This document shows positions 23,251-34,220 of a DNA stretch of 64,000 nt, piece by piece (the first letter of the stretch is position 1; every line of letters begins with the position of its first letter). Under the pieces are notes generated by a model. The model made no database searches, was not told the DNA's origin, and worked only from the letters and a program-made list of their open reading frames with translations. Source of the stretch: Cocos nucifera (lineage: Eukaryota > Streptophyta > Magnoliopsida > Arecales > Arecaceae); contig QRFJ01004850.1 of the NCBI GenBank assembly GCA_006176705.1, positions 33,764 to 97,763 on the forward strand. The letters are read 5' to 3'. The position numbers and the translations under genes were made by a program.

Positions 23251-25111
23251 TTTCCTGTAGAGAGTCAAAGATTCTAGTTAGATACTGTAATTTTGACTTG
23301 ACCAATTTGTTTAGGAAATTTTATTTTTAAACAAATTAGCTCCCACTATTTTCTCGGATCCCTACACTCCCTCTGTAGAGATGCGAAAATCTCCACGATT
23401 AATGATTTCTAGTGGGTGGTGCGGTCTCACCAACTGACTCATCACCTCACCTAACAGTTATTGGTGATGGGTTAGCCAATGAGTGAACAACTCTTGTTCA
23501 ATGATTCTCTAATCATGGTGCACCCAAACTTGGTCTCTAATTCATGAATCTCACCGTATCCGGAAATATTGATCCACTCCTTAGTTAAGTCAGACCCACC
23601 ATTTGCATAGACTGGGTTCCTAATTGAGTCTCTCACCGTATCCAAAATATTGAGCCCAACTCATCCTCCAGCCCATAGCATCCAATGCCTAATAGACATG
23701 GTTGCATCTTCCCGGTGCAACTGAGCCACTGTATCCAGCCGAGAACAATCAACCCCGGGAAGGGCCCGCACATCTACAATGGTGGAAGACTCAGACTTAA
23801 TCTTTTCTTAGGGAGAATTGATTCAGGTCTCATTAAACTAGACTTGGTCTTAGTCATAACAATTATGACTAACCTAGTGGCATGGGTTAGCTCGGATTAT
23901 TGACCACCTCAGATCAGAACTGTGTCAACAGATATGGCCAGGTAAGTGAGACCGGTGGAAGGAATATGCCATTAACTCGTACAAGAACGCATTCAGGTCG
24001 AGTAGCTTCCAATTAAAAACCAGTCGGTCGTATGTGCCAAACTTACCTTAGACACCAAATTGTTGAGTCAGAACCAATTGGGTTAGCCTACAATCCAGAC
24101 TCTAACCTCTGAGCCTAATTAGGTCTTGCTTGATCGTGACTCGATCTTGACCCAGACTTAATCCTATTAGGCTGGTCAATTTAAGCATTGTTGATCCCAT
24201 CTAACCAACTCTTGATTCGGTTTGATCAACCGCTTAGACCTAATTGAGCTACCCAAGCCCGAACCCAGTATTATGAATATGTCTTAGATCTGAAATTCTC
24301 AATTTTAGACCTAATTAATATTCCATAAATCTTAATTCTTAATTAAGTAGGGTTCATAAACAAAATATGCACAATAAATCCTAGGGTTTCAGGATCTAGG
24401 GTTTTGCAGAAAGTAAGTTTTGGGTTTCTGATTAAGGACGAACACGCAGCACCCCTACACATCATAAGAACACCCCATCGAATGGGAAGAGAGGGCCTTT
24501 AAACCCTTCTTCGTTCTTATGACCGGACGGCCAAGAGGAACGCCTTAATCAGGAACATGTCAATACTACAAAACAGTTTTAGATCTATATCATATATCTC
24601 ATATACAAATTAGATCTAATCATGGCATATTTTGCATACATCTCATGTATCGAATCATGCATATTTTTCAGATCTAAATTATCTCATAATAATCTAAAAA
24701 ATTAGATTTAAATTGATCTAATCAAAATAAATTCTAATCTAGACAATTATGTAGAACTATTCTACAACTAGTCTAGACATGCATCAATCATATCTCATAT
24801 GATATTTAAAATTAAATAATTTTTATTTGCTATTTTTTAGATGTTATTATAATACTTATAATATCAAAAAATAGTAAATAAATAGATCTAAAATATGATT
24901 TAATCAGATTAAATCAAAAACATGCAAGACTATTCTATAGAACTATTCTATTTCTAGAACTAGTCATGCATATTTTCTAATCTTAGATCCAAATCATTTA
25001 ATTTTAATTTTTTCTGATTTCAGATCTGATCACATCTCATGTGACATCTGAAATCACTTTATTTTTAATTAAAATAAATTTAAAATCAGATCTAAACAAC
25101 TTTTAGAACCA
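23251..25111 (-). other. Untranslated leader of copia A3
   Basis: About 1.86 kb without a coding frame, matching the A1, A2 and A4 leaders, with the conserved hairpin at 24425-24555. Confidence 0.8.
24425..24555 (-). other. Conserved leader hairpin, A3 copy
   Basis: Outer arms TTTCTGATTAAGGACG and CGCCTTAATCAGGAA, inner arms TCATAAGAAC and GTTCTTATGA (perfect 10-bp complement), 131 nt. Confidence 0.75.
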
Positions 25112-25125
25112 TGGCTCTGATACCA
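25112..25125 (-). promoter_or_regulatory. Primer-binding site, initiator Met-tRNA (A3)
   Basis: On minus TGGTATCAGAGCCA, a perfect match to the initiator Met-tRNA 3' end, two bases from the LTR. Confidence 0.92.
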
Positions 25126-25127
25126 GT

Positions 25128-26042
25128 TGAAGGGAAAATCCTGATTTTTCCCGGTCCAGGTTCGTTCAGATCTGATCAGATCAAGAGATATATTTCAAAA
25201 AAATTTTTTCTTTGATCTAATCAGATCTTGATATTTTAGATCTAATTCTTATTATTTTAATAAATAAAATAAAATAAGATAAATTAAATCAAATTTAATT
25301 TACCTTGATTTGGGTAATCCTATTACCCTGTTGATGATCCTGATTGCAGCGGAAGGTTCTGGATCTAGCCACGCAAGCGCCTGGCCTCTACCGGTATCCA
25401 CTCGGGTTGGATCTGGAGATCCTCTTCTTCTCTATCACATCTCCAAAAATCAGATCTGGATCTGATCTGGAGGATCTTCAAAATCTAGATCTAGGATCTG
25501 ATCTAATTTGGAGGATCTTCAAAACTCTTTTGAAGATCAGCAGTCGTCCTTTTGCAGCAGCGCAGCCTTCTTAGCTTTTGATCGCCTTTCTCTGATCTGA
25601 ATCGCACCAACCTAAGATCCAAAACTCCTTTTGGACGTGGAGAGGAGAGGGAGAAGAAGGGACTATGGCATGGAGAAGGGAGGGAGAGGCAGCCTTGGGG
25701 CATGGGAATTTCAATTTTCTTTTGAGTTGGGCGCAGGGTCTTATTTATAGACTATGCGTGATCCAACTCCTCTTCCTTCTCAACCAATCACAACCCTTTG
25801 TGAAATCAGATCTAAATCTGATTGGTGGGAATAGAGAGTCCCCTGGATTCCTCCTTAGAGGGCGCCTAAGACCAGTCAAAGTTGGTTCTTAGTAGAACTC
25901 TAATTGGAATCCAAAAAGGGAGATGGAGTCCTTGTCCAACAAGGACTCCTAGGCGCCTCCTACTTGGGCACACGCCAAGGGTGGCGTGCGCCCTCCTCCT
26001 TGCTAGGTTCTGGTAGGGGGACAAGCCCACCAGCTCTTCAAT
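25128..26042 (-). repeat. 5' LTR of copia A3, truncated
   Basis: Only 915 bp of about 2.28 kb remain: the part next to the primer site, including the TATA zone. It matches 17003-17872 of the A3 3' LTR and then stops at 26042, where unrelated sequence X begins. A local duplication of the GGAGGATCTTCAAAA motif is seen near 25470-25525. Confidence 0.88.
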
Positions 26043-27346
26043 CATCGCCTAGGTCCAGGTGCAATGCACCCTCTTCGCCATTCATAATACAAGGTATATA
26101 ATCAAGAAGCATTAATATAGATGTACTTGGTCTGTAACATCTATGTTCATCAGATCAATTAGAAGATGGCCAGTAATCTAAAAGCATTAAGATCATATTT
26201 ATATACTCCTCATGAATAAAATTTAAAAATAAATCATACTAAATATTGCATCAAAAGAGTGGCTACACCTTAGCCTTAGTAAAATAGAATTTAGTTTATA
26301 ATAACAAATTCAAAAACAGCAAATAAAATAAAAAGCATAGAGAAATTAGACTGTTTGATTATTAAAATTGATTGTCTGCTACTCTTGATGTGGAGAACTT
26401 GGCGAAGAAGAAGAGGCTCCTTGATCGATGTCTTGATCATCGAAGAAAAATCAAAAACCCCTCTTGATTTTCTCACAAATCACTTTTTTTTCTCTCTCTC
26501 TCCTCTCTCTTTCTCTCTCTCTCCCTCTCTCTCTTTCTCCCCGTCTCTCTCTGTCTCTCTCTTTTTTTCCTCACGGCAACCCTAGTTTTTTTATAGATGA
26601 AGAGTTTTATTTCCCCCAAAATCCATCAAAAATTAGGTTTAGGACTCCTAAATCAACTCAAATTAAGATCTGGATAATTTTGCCCGTCCGATGTTGATCA
26701 AATGGTCCAAAAACCACTTAAAAAACCCTTAAAATAACCCAGATCAAGTCAGATTTAATATCAGCCGTTGGATCATCCATTGGATCGAATCTGGGCCGTT
26801 CGATCGCGTTGAAATAAGCCTTCAGATCTTTAGTTTTACGTCGAGATGAATCTCGACTATTGGATCTCGATTGGGAGCTGCGGATGCCATCCATCAGCGC
26901 CTTCTTCTCGTCCGTCCGATCAAGCTTCAGGGAAAATCGCCCGTTGGATCAGCCAGAATTCATAAATTGCCCTCCGTGGATCGTGCGCAAGCCCGGTGTT
27001 GCATGGACTGCCGCGTTCTTCAGCCAATCAGAGCGTGCCTCTTGCTGTGAAATTCCCAAAATACCCTTTAGATGGTCCATCGTGTGCCGCAAAAAATGCT
27101 GACGTCAGTGTTGCATCGGTGGTTTTTTTTCTTTTTTTTTTCTTTTTTTTTTTAAAATTTGATTCTAGGCTCGTTTGAAGTCCGTTTTGCCTGAAATTTT
27201 TTTCATCTGAATTAGAAAAATGAGATTTTCACATTGGTGGCCTTCTTTCCTATATAAAATTAATAAAAGTATCAATTTCTAATAAAATAGATCAATTTAT
27301 TTTATAATTTAATATTTTTATTAGTATATTTTTACCACTTATCAGA
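26043..27346 (-). mobile_element. Gypsy-type LTR fragment X (minus strand)
   Basis: Read on minus from 27346, it starts TGATAAGTGGTAAAAATA and continues with a TTTATTAATTTTATATAGGAAA segment. This is the same general start as the LTR of gypsy E (TGATAATTATCATAAA, then TTTTTGTAGGAAA) but clearly another family, of Tat/Athila style. The right end is therefore a true LTR terminus, abutting A2 integrase sequence at 27347. The left end is not a terminus; it was cut at 26043 by the deletion that also truncated A3. It contains a (CT)n tract and a poly-T run. Confidence 0.65.
26484..26566. repeat. (CT)n microsatellite in LTR fragment X
   Basis: Long run of CTCTCTCTC broken by single T, C or G insertions. 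It makes spurious Ser/Leu-rich frames on plus. Confidence 0.9.
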
Positions 27347-29533
27347 CTCCACCTGGATCACCTCAACTCAACAAAATTTCAGAATGGAGAAATCAGATCC
27401 TATTAGATATGGTCCAATCTATGATGAGCTTCATAGACCTTTCTAATTTTTTTTGGGGATATAGTCTATTAACTGCTATATATTTGCTGAATAGGATTTT
27501 CTCTAAAATCATTCCTACTACACCGTATGAGATATGGCATTGTAAGAAATCAAGTATGAGTCATCTTAGAATTTAGGGTTATTCGGCTCATGTCAAAAGA
27601 CAACAAGCGGACAAGTTAGACTATAGATCCTTTAGAGCTTGATTCATAGGATATCCTAAAGAGTCATTTGGATATGATTTCTACATTCCAGAAGACCACA
27701 ATATGATTGTGAGTTGGCATGCCATCTTTCTTGAAAAATAATTCATTCAAGATGGTGGCATTGGAAAGTAGATCAAGCTCGAGGAGAAAATCTCATAAAA
27801 GCAACGAGCTAAGGACCCTATGGAACTAAATCAGGTTGAGTCAATACAATCACTACCTCCTCCACCTCATAGATTGGAAAGAATTTCCCATCCCCCTGAG
27901 AGGTACTTAGGTACTATTTCAGAGGAAGTAGAGAAAATATTCCTCGTAGGTAATGGGGTTCATGGTGATGATCCCAAAACCTATGATGAGGCAATATCGG
28001 ATATCGACTCCGAGAAATGGTTAGAGGCAATGAAGTCAGAAATTAACTCGATGCACTCAAACCAAGTCTAAACCTTGGTAGATCCATCTGAAGGAATAAT
28101 ACCTATTGGATGTAAATGGATCTACAAGAGAAAGATTGGTGTGGATGGAAATGTGGAGACATTCAAAGCTAGATTAGTGGCAAAAGGGTATAGTCAGTGC
28201 GAAGGAATTGACTATCAGGATATCTTTTTGTCAATAGCCATGCTAAAATCTATCCATACATTGCTTGTTATTGCAGCCTATTTCGATTATGAAATATGAT
28301 AAATGGACGTGAAAACAGCATTCTTAAATGGATACCTTGAGGAAGATATCTATATGGAACAGCCACTAAGTTTCACATCCAGTGATGTTGATCACAAAGT
28401 ATGCAAGTTGCAAAAGTCAATATATGGACTTAAGCAAGCATCTCAGAGCTGGAATACTCATTTTAATGATGTGATCAAATTGTTTGATTTCATCAAATAT
28501 GAGGAGGAACCATGTGTTTTCAAAAATGTCACTAAGAGCGCTATTGTCTTACTTGTATTATACGTAGATGATATCCTGCTTGTTGGGAATGATATTTCCA
28601 TATTGACCATAGTTAAAATATGGTTATCTAAAGAATTCTCCATGAAAGACCTAGGAGAAGCATCTTTTATTCTAGGAATTAAGGTCTATAGAGATAAACC
28701 AAATAGGATGCTAGGTCTTTCATAGAAGATGTACATAGAGGAAGTGCTAAAGAGGTTTAGCATGAAAAACTCCAAGAAGGGATTAGTACCCTTCAGACAT
28801 GGCATTTATCTCTCAAAAAAAAGTGTCCCAACACACTTGAGGAGATTGAATGCATGAACAAGATCCCTTATGCTTTAGCAATAGGAAGCCTCATGTATGT
28901 CATGTTATGTACACGACCTGATATAGCCCATGCTATGAGTGTCACGGGCAGATATCAATCGAATCTAGATGAAGAACACTTGACTTTCGTGAAATTTATC
29001 CTTAAGTACTTAAGAAGAATTAAGGATATGATATTGATTTTTGATAATGGAGAACTCTAAGTTCAGGGATATACAGACTCAGATTTTATGTCCGATATAG
29101 ATGATCGAAAGTCGACATCTAAAAGTCTATTTGTGTGTAATGATGGTGCTATCAGTTGGAAGAGTTCCAAGCAGACAATGATAGTAGATTCCACCATGGA
29201 GGCATAATACATTGCTACGTCAGAGCTACGAAGGAGGCATTCTGGTACAAGAGTTCGCTACAGAGATTGGAGTGATGCCATCGGATGCCATTCCTCTGTA
29301 CTACGATAATAATGGTGCCATAGCCCTTGCTAAGGAGCCGAGGTCTCATCAAAAATTCAAGCACATCTAGCAACGATACCACCTCATTCGCCATTATCTT
29401 GAGAAAGGTCGAGGTCAAGAAAGTTGACTGCACAGACAATGTGGCAGACCTACTTACAAAGCCATTGGGCCAATAGAAGATCAAAGCCCACCTTAAGATG
29501 ATGGGACTTAGATTTATAGCTAATTGGCTTTAG
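27347..29533 (+). pseudogene. pol: Copia A2 pol, second half (integrase end, RT, RNase H)
   Basis: Resumes in the middle of integrase, with the GTPQLN-type region partly changed (DHLNSTK-like reading), then PTTPYEIWH, KRQQADKLDYRSFRA and GYPKES. The linker 27820-28071 is open. RT follows in frame 28075-28725 with CKWIYKRKIG, MDVKTAFLNGYLEEDIYMEQP, YGLKQASQSWN and an intact LYVDDILLVGND, broken by stops at 28072, 28300 and 28723. RNase H (about 28850-29533) has the CTRPDIAHAMSV and DRKSTSKS motifs but several frame changes and a stop after STMEA. The protease and first integrase half are deleted. Confidence 0.9.
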
Positions 29534-29535
29534 GT

Positions 29536-29547
29536 CAAGTGGGAGTT
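29536..29547 (+). promoter_or_regulatory. Polypurine tract of copia A2
   Basis: CAAGTGGGAGTT directly before the 3' LTR, equivalent to the A3 and A4 tracts. Confidence 0.75.
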
Positions 29548-31819
29548 TCTTAGATATGTATGCCTTAGAAATCAGATTGGCTGACACTTGTAATACACTT
29601 CTCAGGACAAAATTATAAGTTTAACTATAAATAATGAAATGGATCATTTTCTATCATAGTATGTATTTGAAAGTGTCTATGATACAATCCATGAGTTAGT
29701 GGTAATGATAGTTCATATTTTCAAGAGTTAAAAATTTATAACATGAATTTTCATTATTAACTCATAAAATACTCCCGACCGTAGGATCATCATAAGGATG
29801 GTGATTGATCCAAAAGGTTGGTATATGATCGCTTCTTTTGGATAGATGAGTCTTGAGTCTATAGTGTAGAGACACCGGAGTGAGACTATAGATACTCATT
29901 AGAGAATGAGGGTACTAAGCATGACCACCTCGAGCAGTCATGAGGAAGTCTACCTTCTCATCGATGATTGGCTCGAAGCTGTAGTGGTGTGTCTAGTTTT
30001 TTGATCTGAGGTGCATCAGTAGTTCACCTTGAGGGTTTTATAATTTGACTACACCATAACTCGATCTCCTAGCCATTCGAAATCCTAAGGTGTATGTTGG
30101 CTATAGCATGTTCATTATAGGAATTGGATTGCACCAATAAGGGATCTATCTCCTCAGTAGATAAGGAGTAGCCCTATGATGATCATGAGAATCAAGTCCA
30201 TAAGCCCATGGCCATGGCATAGTAAAATAATAGAAAGAGTTTCTATTAGGATTTTCACATTGGACTTGAATCGAATGATTAATTCATATGACGAAAATTA
30301 GGGTTTGACGAGATCACCTTAACCCTAATCCGATTGAGGCTCAAGATAGAGAAAATTAATCACATAGGTAACTACACCAAGGGGTTCATTTTCAGTTCTG
30401 ATGGATTGCCACCATATGCTGTTAGGTGTCACTGGTAGATTTTGGGAGCAGTTAGAATGATTTGGATGATCGATCATACTAATTGTCTGAATCAGAAAAG
30501 TTTTGATCCATCAAAAGGTGTTTTGATGATGTCGATGATAGAGATCATGACATATCCCATTACCATATGAAACTAAACCTAATTGGGTCACACAAACAAG
30601 GGTTTGGATTTGGATATCATCAGTTGGATTAATCCAGTTCAATTGATTTGAATAAAATTCAATTAGGTTCAAAAAAATTATGCTAGCACATAATTGAGCC
30701 TAATGTTCTCCTTTAACAATCATTAAAGCTTGTCTTAATTGAGCCAAATGTGTTTGGGCTCATTCTAGAACCTTTACTTGGTCTAACTGAAGCTTTTCCT
30801 GATCAGAAAAGGATTGTCTTAATTTATGAGATAAATTTGAGATAACACTTGCCATTTTTCGTCACCTGCTAAATCATGTCTTTGAACATTGGTCAAACGT
30901 TGACCCTGGACACTTAGACATTTGCTCATGTGTCATGCACCCATAGGAGAGAATCTGGAGACTTGTCCTCCTGCTAAAAAGCAGATAGGCAAGGGGTGCA
31001 TGCCTAGGGGGGCATGCACCCCATGAGGATAAAAGATGGAGTCTCGTACAGATGGGACTCCAGTTGCTTCAGGGAATCAAATTAGATGGCATCGAGAAGA
31101 CTTGTTTGACCTAGTCTTGGCACCACCTAAGGAGAGTTTTGAGGGACTTTAATCTGATTGGATTAGATGAGGTCATCCCATCAATCAGATCTAGATCTGA
31201 TTGCATAAAGGGTTGTGATTGGCCGAGATGATGTGGCACTGCATGGCGCAGTAGGGTCTATATAAACCCTGGCTGCACCTAGAATTTAGTTCTTCTGACT
31301 TTAGCCAATGCCACATAGCCCATCTCCCTCCTTCTCCATTCCACCCTCTAGTCCTCTCTCTCCTCTCCATGCCCAAGGGACTTTGGGCATGAACAAGGTG
31401 CGATCCAAGCAAGTGAAAGGTGCCAGAAAAGGAAGAAGGCGGCACTACTGCAAGAGACAACAATTATTCTTCAAAAGCCATTTTGAAGACCTTCAAGATC
31501 AGATTTAGATCTGATTTTTGGAGGATTGATTAAGAAGGAGAAGATCTTCAGATCCTACCTGAGTGGATATCGGTAGAGGTCAGACACTTGCGTGGCCACA
31601 TCCAGAATCTCAAGCAAGCATCAGGATTATCACAGGATAATTAGATTATCCAAAATAAAGATTTAATTAAATTAGATTTAATTTTTATTTTTATTTTATT
31701 ATCATGTCAATAAGATTAGATCTGAGGAGTCTCATATCTTAGAAAAATTTTTTGAAATATCCCTTCTGATCCAATTAGATATGAACAAACCTGATCCGAA
31801 AAATAGATTTTTTCCTTCA
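29548..31819 (+). repeat. 3' LTR of copia A2
   Basis: 2272 bp. It starts TCTTAGATATG (TG changed to TC) and ends CCTTCA at 31819, followed by the target copy AGAAC. TATA box at about 31260-31267. Confidence 0.9.
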
Positions 31820-32540
31820 AGAACAAGATTAAAGCATTGAAAGTGTGGGTTTTTAAGTAATTTTTGGATCATTCGATCTAGATCTGATGGCTACCAAGGA
31901 TCCAAGTCTTTGCATCAATAGACGGCATCTCTTTTTGATTGGTTTCAGGAGTTCTAAACCAACTTCTACCTAGATTCTTCACCGACGCCATTCTCTCCTC
32001 TATTTAAAGTGTCTAGGCCAATAGAAACAATTATCTTTGATCAAGAAAAGGCTTTGGTACAGGGTAGGTTGCAGGCTTTGGGTTGAAGGCTGCTTCAAGG
32101 CAAAGAGTACTGAGAAGAAAAGCTACTTTCCTATGCCATCTTCATGCCAACACGAATCCAAAATCAAGATCATTTATTCTAGTTTTTATTTTTTTCTACT
32201 CTTCTCAATTTCTTGTATTTAAGTTTTAAATTTTAATTTAATACAAAATTTATTTTATTATCTTTAAATTTTGGCTCTTTTCTTTTTTATTGTAATTTTT
32301 TTGTTAATTACAAGTAGAAGCTAAGATCTAGATAGTTGATCTTAGTACTAAATTATTTTTATTTATAATTTTTATTTCTATTTTTTGACTTCAATTCTTT
32401 TTTTAAAATCTTTTTTTATCTTTTATAAAAACTCAAAGATTTTAAATCAAAACACTGCCCATTCCATGGATTCAATTATTTAAGAAGTCAAAATTGAACT
32501 GATAAATATGGTATCCTAACGACAATATTGTGCTTTATCA

Positions 32541-33156
32541 ACTATGAAGTTGGGTAGGCCACCAACGCAACTTGAGGTGTTTGAGCAGAGCCACAAACAA
32601 AAAGAAAGTTCAAGTGACTTTGTCGATAACAAGTCAAAAAGAGTTTTAGTAAGTTTACTTATTCTACTTAATGTAAATTTGCTATTTATCAATATATTGC
32701 AATGAGTATTAAGTTAATGCATTTTTAATGATTTTAGGAAGAATATTCCGCTACTCTCACTACTAAATATGGCATAGATGTCTCATCTCAACCCTAGTTT
32801 GATCTAGATGCATGGGTCCAAGCAATTGGACGCCCAAAGAAGGGAAGATTATATGAATTTAGGCACAAAGAAGATTCAAGTTGTTATTGGGATCTATGGC
32901 TAGTTCCTATTTAGCAACATCGAGATATCATGGTTCTTCAATGTAGCACTTTATTAAGAAGCAAGTTCAACACTTGATTATACAACAACATGACCAATGG
33001 TGAGAAGAGATACATCAGGAGGTACGCTAGGAGCTGCAAGAGATGGTTCAAATGAACAGAATAATGTAGGAAGAGATCAAGATAATGCATGCTATGATGT
33101 TAGAATTCAACAAATCACATGCTTGTCGGCCTGATCATGACCATTCAGATGTGTGA
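32541..33156 (+). pseudogene. CACTA transposase-associated ORF, last exons (broken)
   Basis: Continues the ORF of 5313-5640. The exon at 32541-32648 reads KLGRPPTQLEVFEQSHKQK and FVDNKSKRV, the known follow-on of the Ptta/En/Spm domain. A GTAAGT donor (32649) and TTTTAG acceptor (ends 32737) bracket an 89-bp intron. The last exon reads ATLTTKYGIDVSSQP, AWVQAIGRPKKGRLYEF and a Glu-rich, probably coiled-coil tail (EEIHQEVRQELQEMVQ), ending at the TGA at 33154. In-frame stops lie after SSQP, after WLVPI and after NRIM. The first five bases duplicate the target site of gypsy E. Confidence 0.72.
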
Positions 33157-33925
33157 TTTATTTTAAATTACAAATAATTTTATTATGAGACATTTTAAGA
33201 AAATGTAATATAATATTTTGCTACTATGGGATATTTTAATTTTTATCTTGATGTTTGGAGTTTTTGAGATAAATATGGTGTTATAAATGATTGAATTTAT
33301 GATGAATTAATACTTACATTATATTTATTGGATGTTAGTTTTATATTTGTTATGAATTCATAATTATCAAATGAATTAGTTGTATATGAATATTTAAGTG
33401 GTTTATTGGATCTTATAGAGTAATTTTTAGAAAAATAAATTTAATGGTGAACCAATGATGGATTTGTGATAAAATTTTGTGATAGATTTATGATAGATTT
33501 GTGACAGATTTATTTTGAATATTATAATAGATTTGTGATAGATTAGTGATGAAATTGTGTGATGGATTTGTTCTAAATATTGTGACAGATTTGTGATGGC
33601 TCAATGATGGAATGTTGGGATGGAAAATTCATCATAAATTTTCATTATTGATCTAATATAAATTTCTATCATAATCAGTTCTAAATCCATTATAAATTTT
33701 TATCATAAATCCATCATAGTTTATGATGGATGTTGTTTTCAATATGGTTTACTATTTGTGATGGAAATTTTCCTCACAAAATTTTGTGATAGAAATTTTT
33801 GTCCCAAATTCTTTTGTGACAAGGGTTTCAGTGATGAATTTTTTTGTCATAAAAACTATTTATGATGTATTTTTAAGATTCAATGACAGCAAAATCTATC
33901 ACCAAAGCCTTATTTTCTTGAAGTG
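33157..33925 (+). repeat. CACTA subterminal repeats and right terminal inverted repeat
   Basis: Many degenerate copies of GTGATRGATTTGTGAYRGATTT in both orientations (33450-33900), the subterminal binding-site type array of CACTA elements. It ends in CCTTATTTTCTTGAAGTG (33908-33925), the terminus. The next three bases, AGA, may be the 3-bp target site. Confidence 0.75.
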
Positions 33926-34021
33926 AGATATGAGCCTTCTTTTCCTCTTTCTCTTCTTCACTTTGTTGGTCTTTGATTTGTTGGCACAATCACCATGGCA
34001 TCACCTATCTCTAATACCAAT
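33926..34021 (-). other. Left internal stub and primer site of element C
   Basis: On minus TTGGTATTAGAGATAGG directly follows the LTR copy-1 end, then GTGATGCCATGGTGATTG, as in the right unit (59688-59728). The remainder is cut by the CACTA end. Confidence 0.65.
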
Positions 34022-34220
34022 TATAAGGAACCATGGTACCACTCGAATGCCAATCCTCTCTTAACATCACAAGCCCTGATAACATGTTGCAGAAGCCCCT
34101 AATCTTTAGCATGGATATTGAGAGATCTTTGACATTCTCTAAGGCAGCATACCATAGATCATCACCTAGATCAATGTTGGGGTGCCTCCCTCCTTGGGCT
34201 TGAGGGAGGCACCCCCTCTC

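Larger units (their letters stand above)
17003..26042 (-). mobile_element. Copia element A3, nested in A2 in opposite orientation
   Basis: Best preserved family-A copy, on the minus strand: truncated 5' LTR 25128-26042, primer site 25112-25125, leader, gag-protease-integrase-RT-RNase H 23250-19294, polypurine tract, 3' LTR 17003-19279. Domain order is PR-INT-RT-RH, as in Ty1/copia. The outer half of the 5' LTR has been deleted, so the right target-site copy is lost. The left junction (about 16997-17030) is irregular and the usual LTR terminus is not clean there. Confidence 0.9.
12278..31819 (+). mobile_element. Copia element A2, interrupted by A3 and fragment X
   Basis: Family-A copia on the plus strand: 5' LTR 12278-14561, primer site 14564, leader, gag to about 16996, then the A3 and X insertions, then integrase end, RT and RNase H (27347-29533), 3' LTR 29548-31819. 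The target duplication is AGAAT (12273-12277) and AGAAC (31820-31824), one mismatch. Compared with A4, the gag end, protease and first half of integrase (A4 38935-40135) are missing. They were lost together with part of A3. Confidence 0.9.
5747..32540 (+). mobile_element. Non-autonomous Ty3/gypsy element E (Athila/Tat-like)
   Basis: Own sequence is about 7.2 kb: 5' LTR 5747-7102, internal 7103-11620, and a 3' LTR at 11621-12277 plus 31825-32540 that is split by copia A2. The perfect 5-bp target duplication ACTAT lies at 5742-5746 and 32541-32545. The primer site matches Asp-tRNA, as in Athila/Tat elements. Only gag can be recognised; no protease active site, RT or integrase lies between gag and the 3' LTR, so the element depended on others for movement. 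Confidence 0.88.
11621..32540 (+). repeat. 3' LTR of gypsy E, split by copia A2
   Basis: The two halves are 11621-12277 and 31825-32540 (about 1.37 kb together). The left half starts TGATAATTATCATAAAT and the right half ends GCTTTATCA, matching the 5' LTR. A2 and one copy of its 5-bp target site separate them. Confidence 0.88.
4810..33925 (+). mobile_element. CACTA (En/Spm) DNA transposon, right part, heavily interrupted
   Basis: The transposon's own sequence is 4810-5746 and 32546-33925; the rest is gypsy E with its nested load. The right end is the reverse complement of CACTTCAAGAAAATAAGG (ends 33925), close to the usual plant CACTA terminus CACTACAAGAAAAT. A subterminal zone of degenerate repeats (33160-33925) and a broken transposase-type ORF lie inside. 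The left terminus is not in the window and was probably separated by A1. It sits in the internal part of element C. Confidence 0.8.

Noticed and set aside
26355..26697. Ser/Leu-rich frames on plus
   Set aside because: Produced by the (CT)n microsatellite in LTR fragment X.
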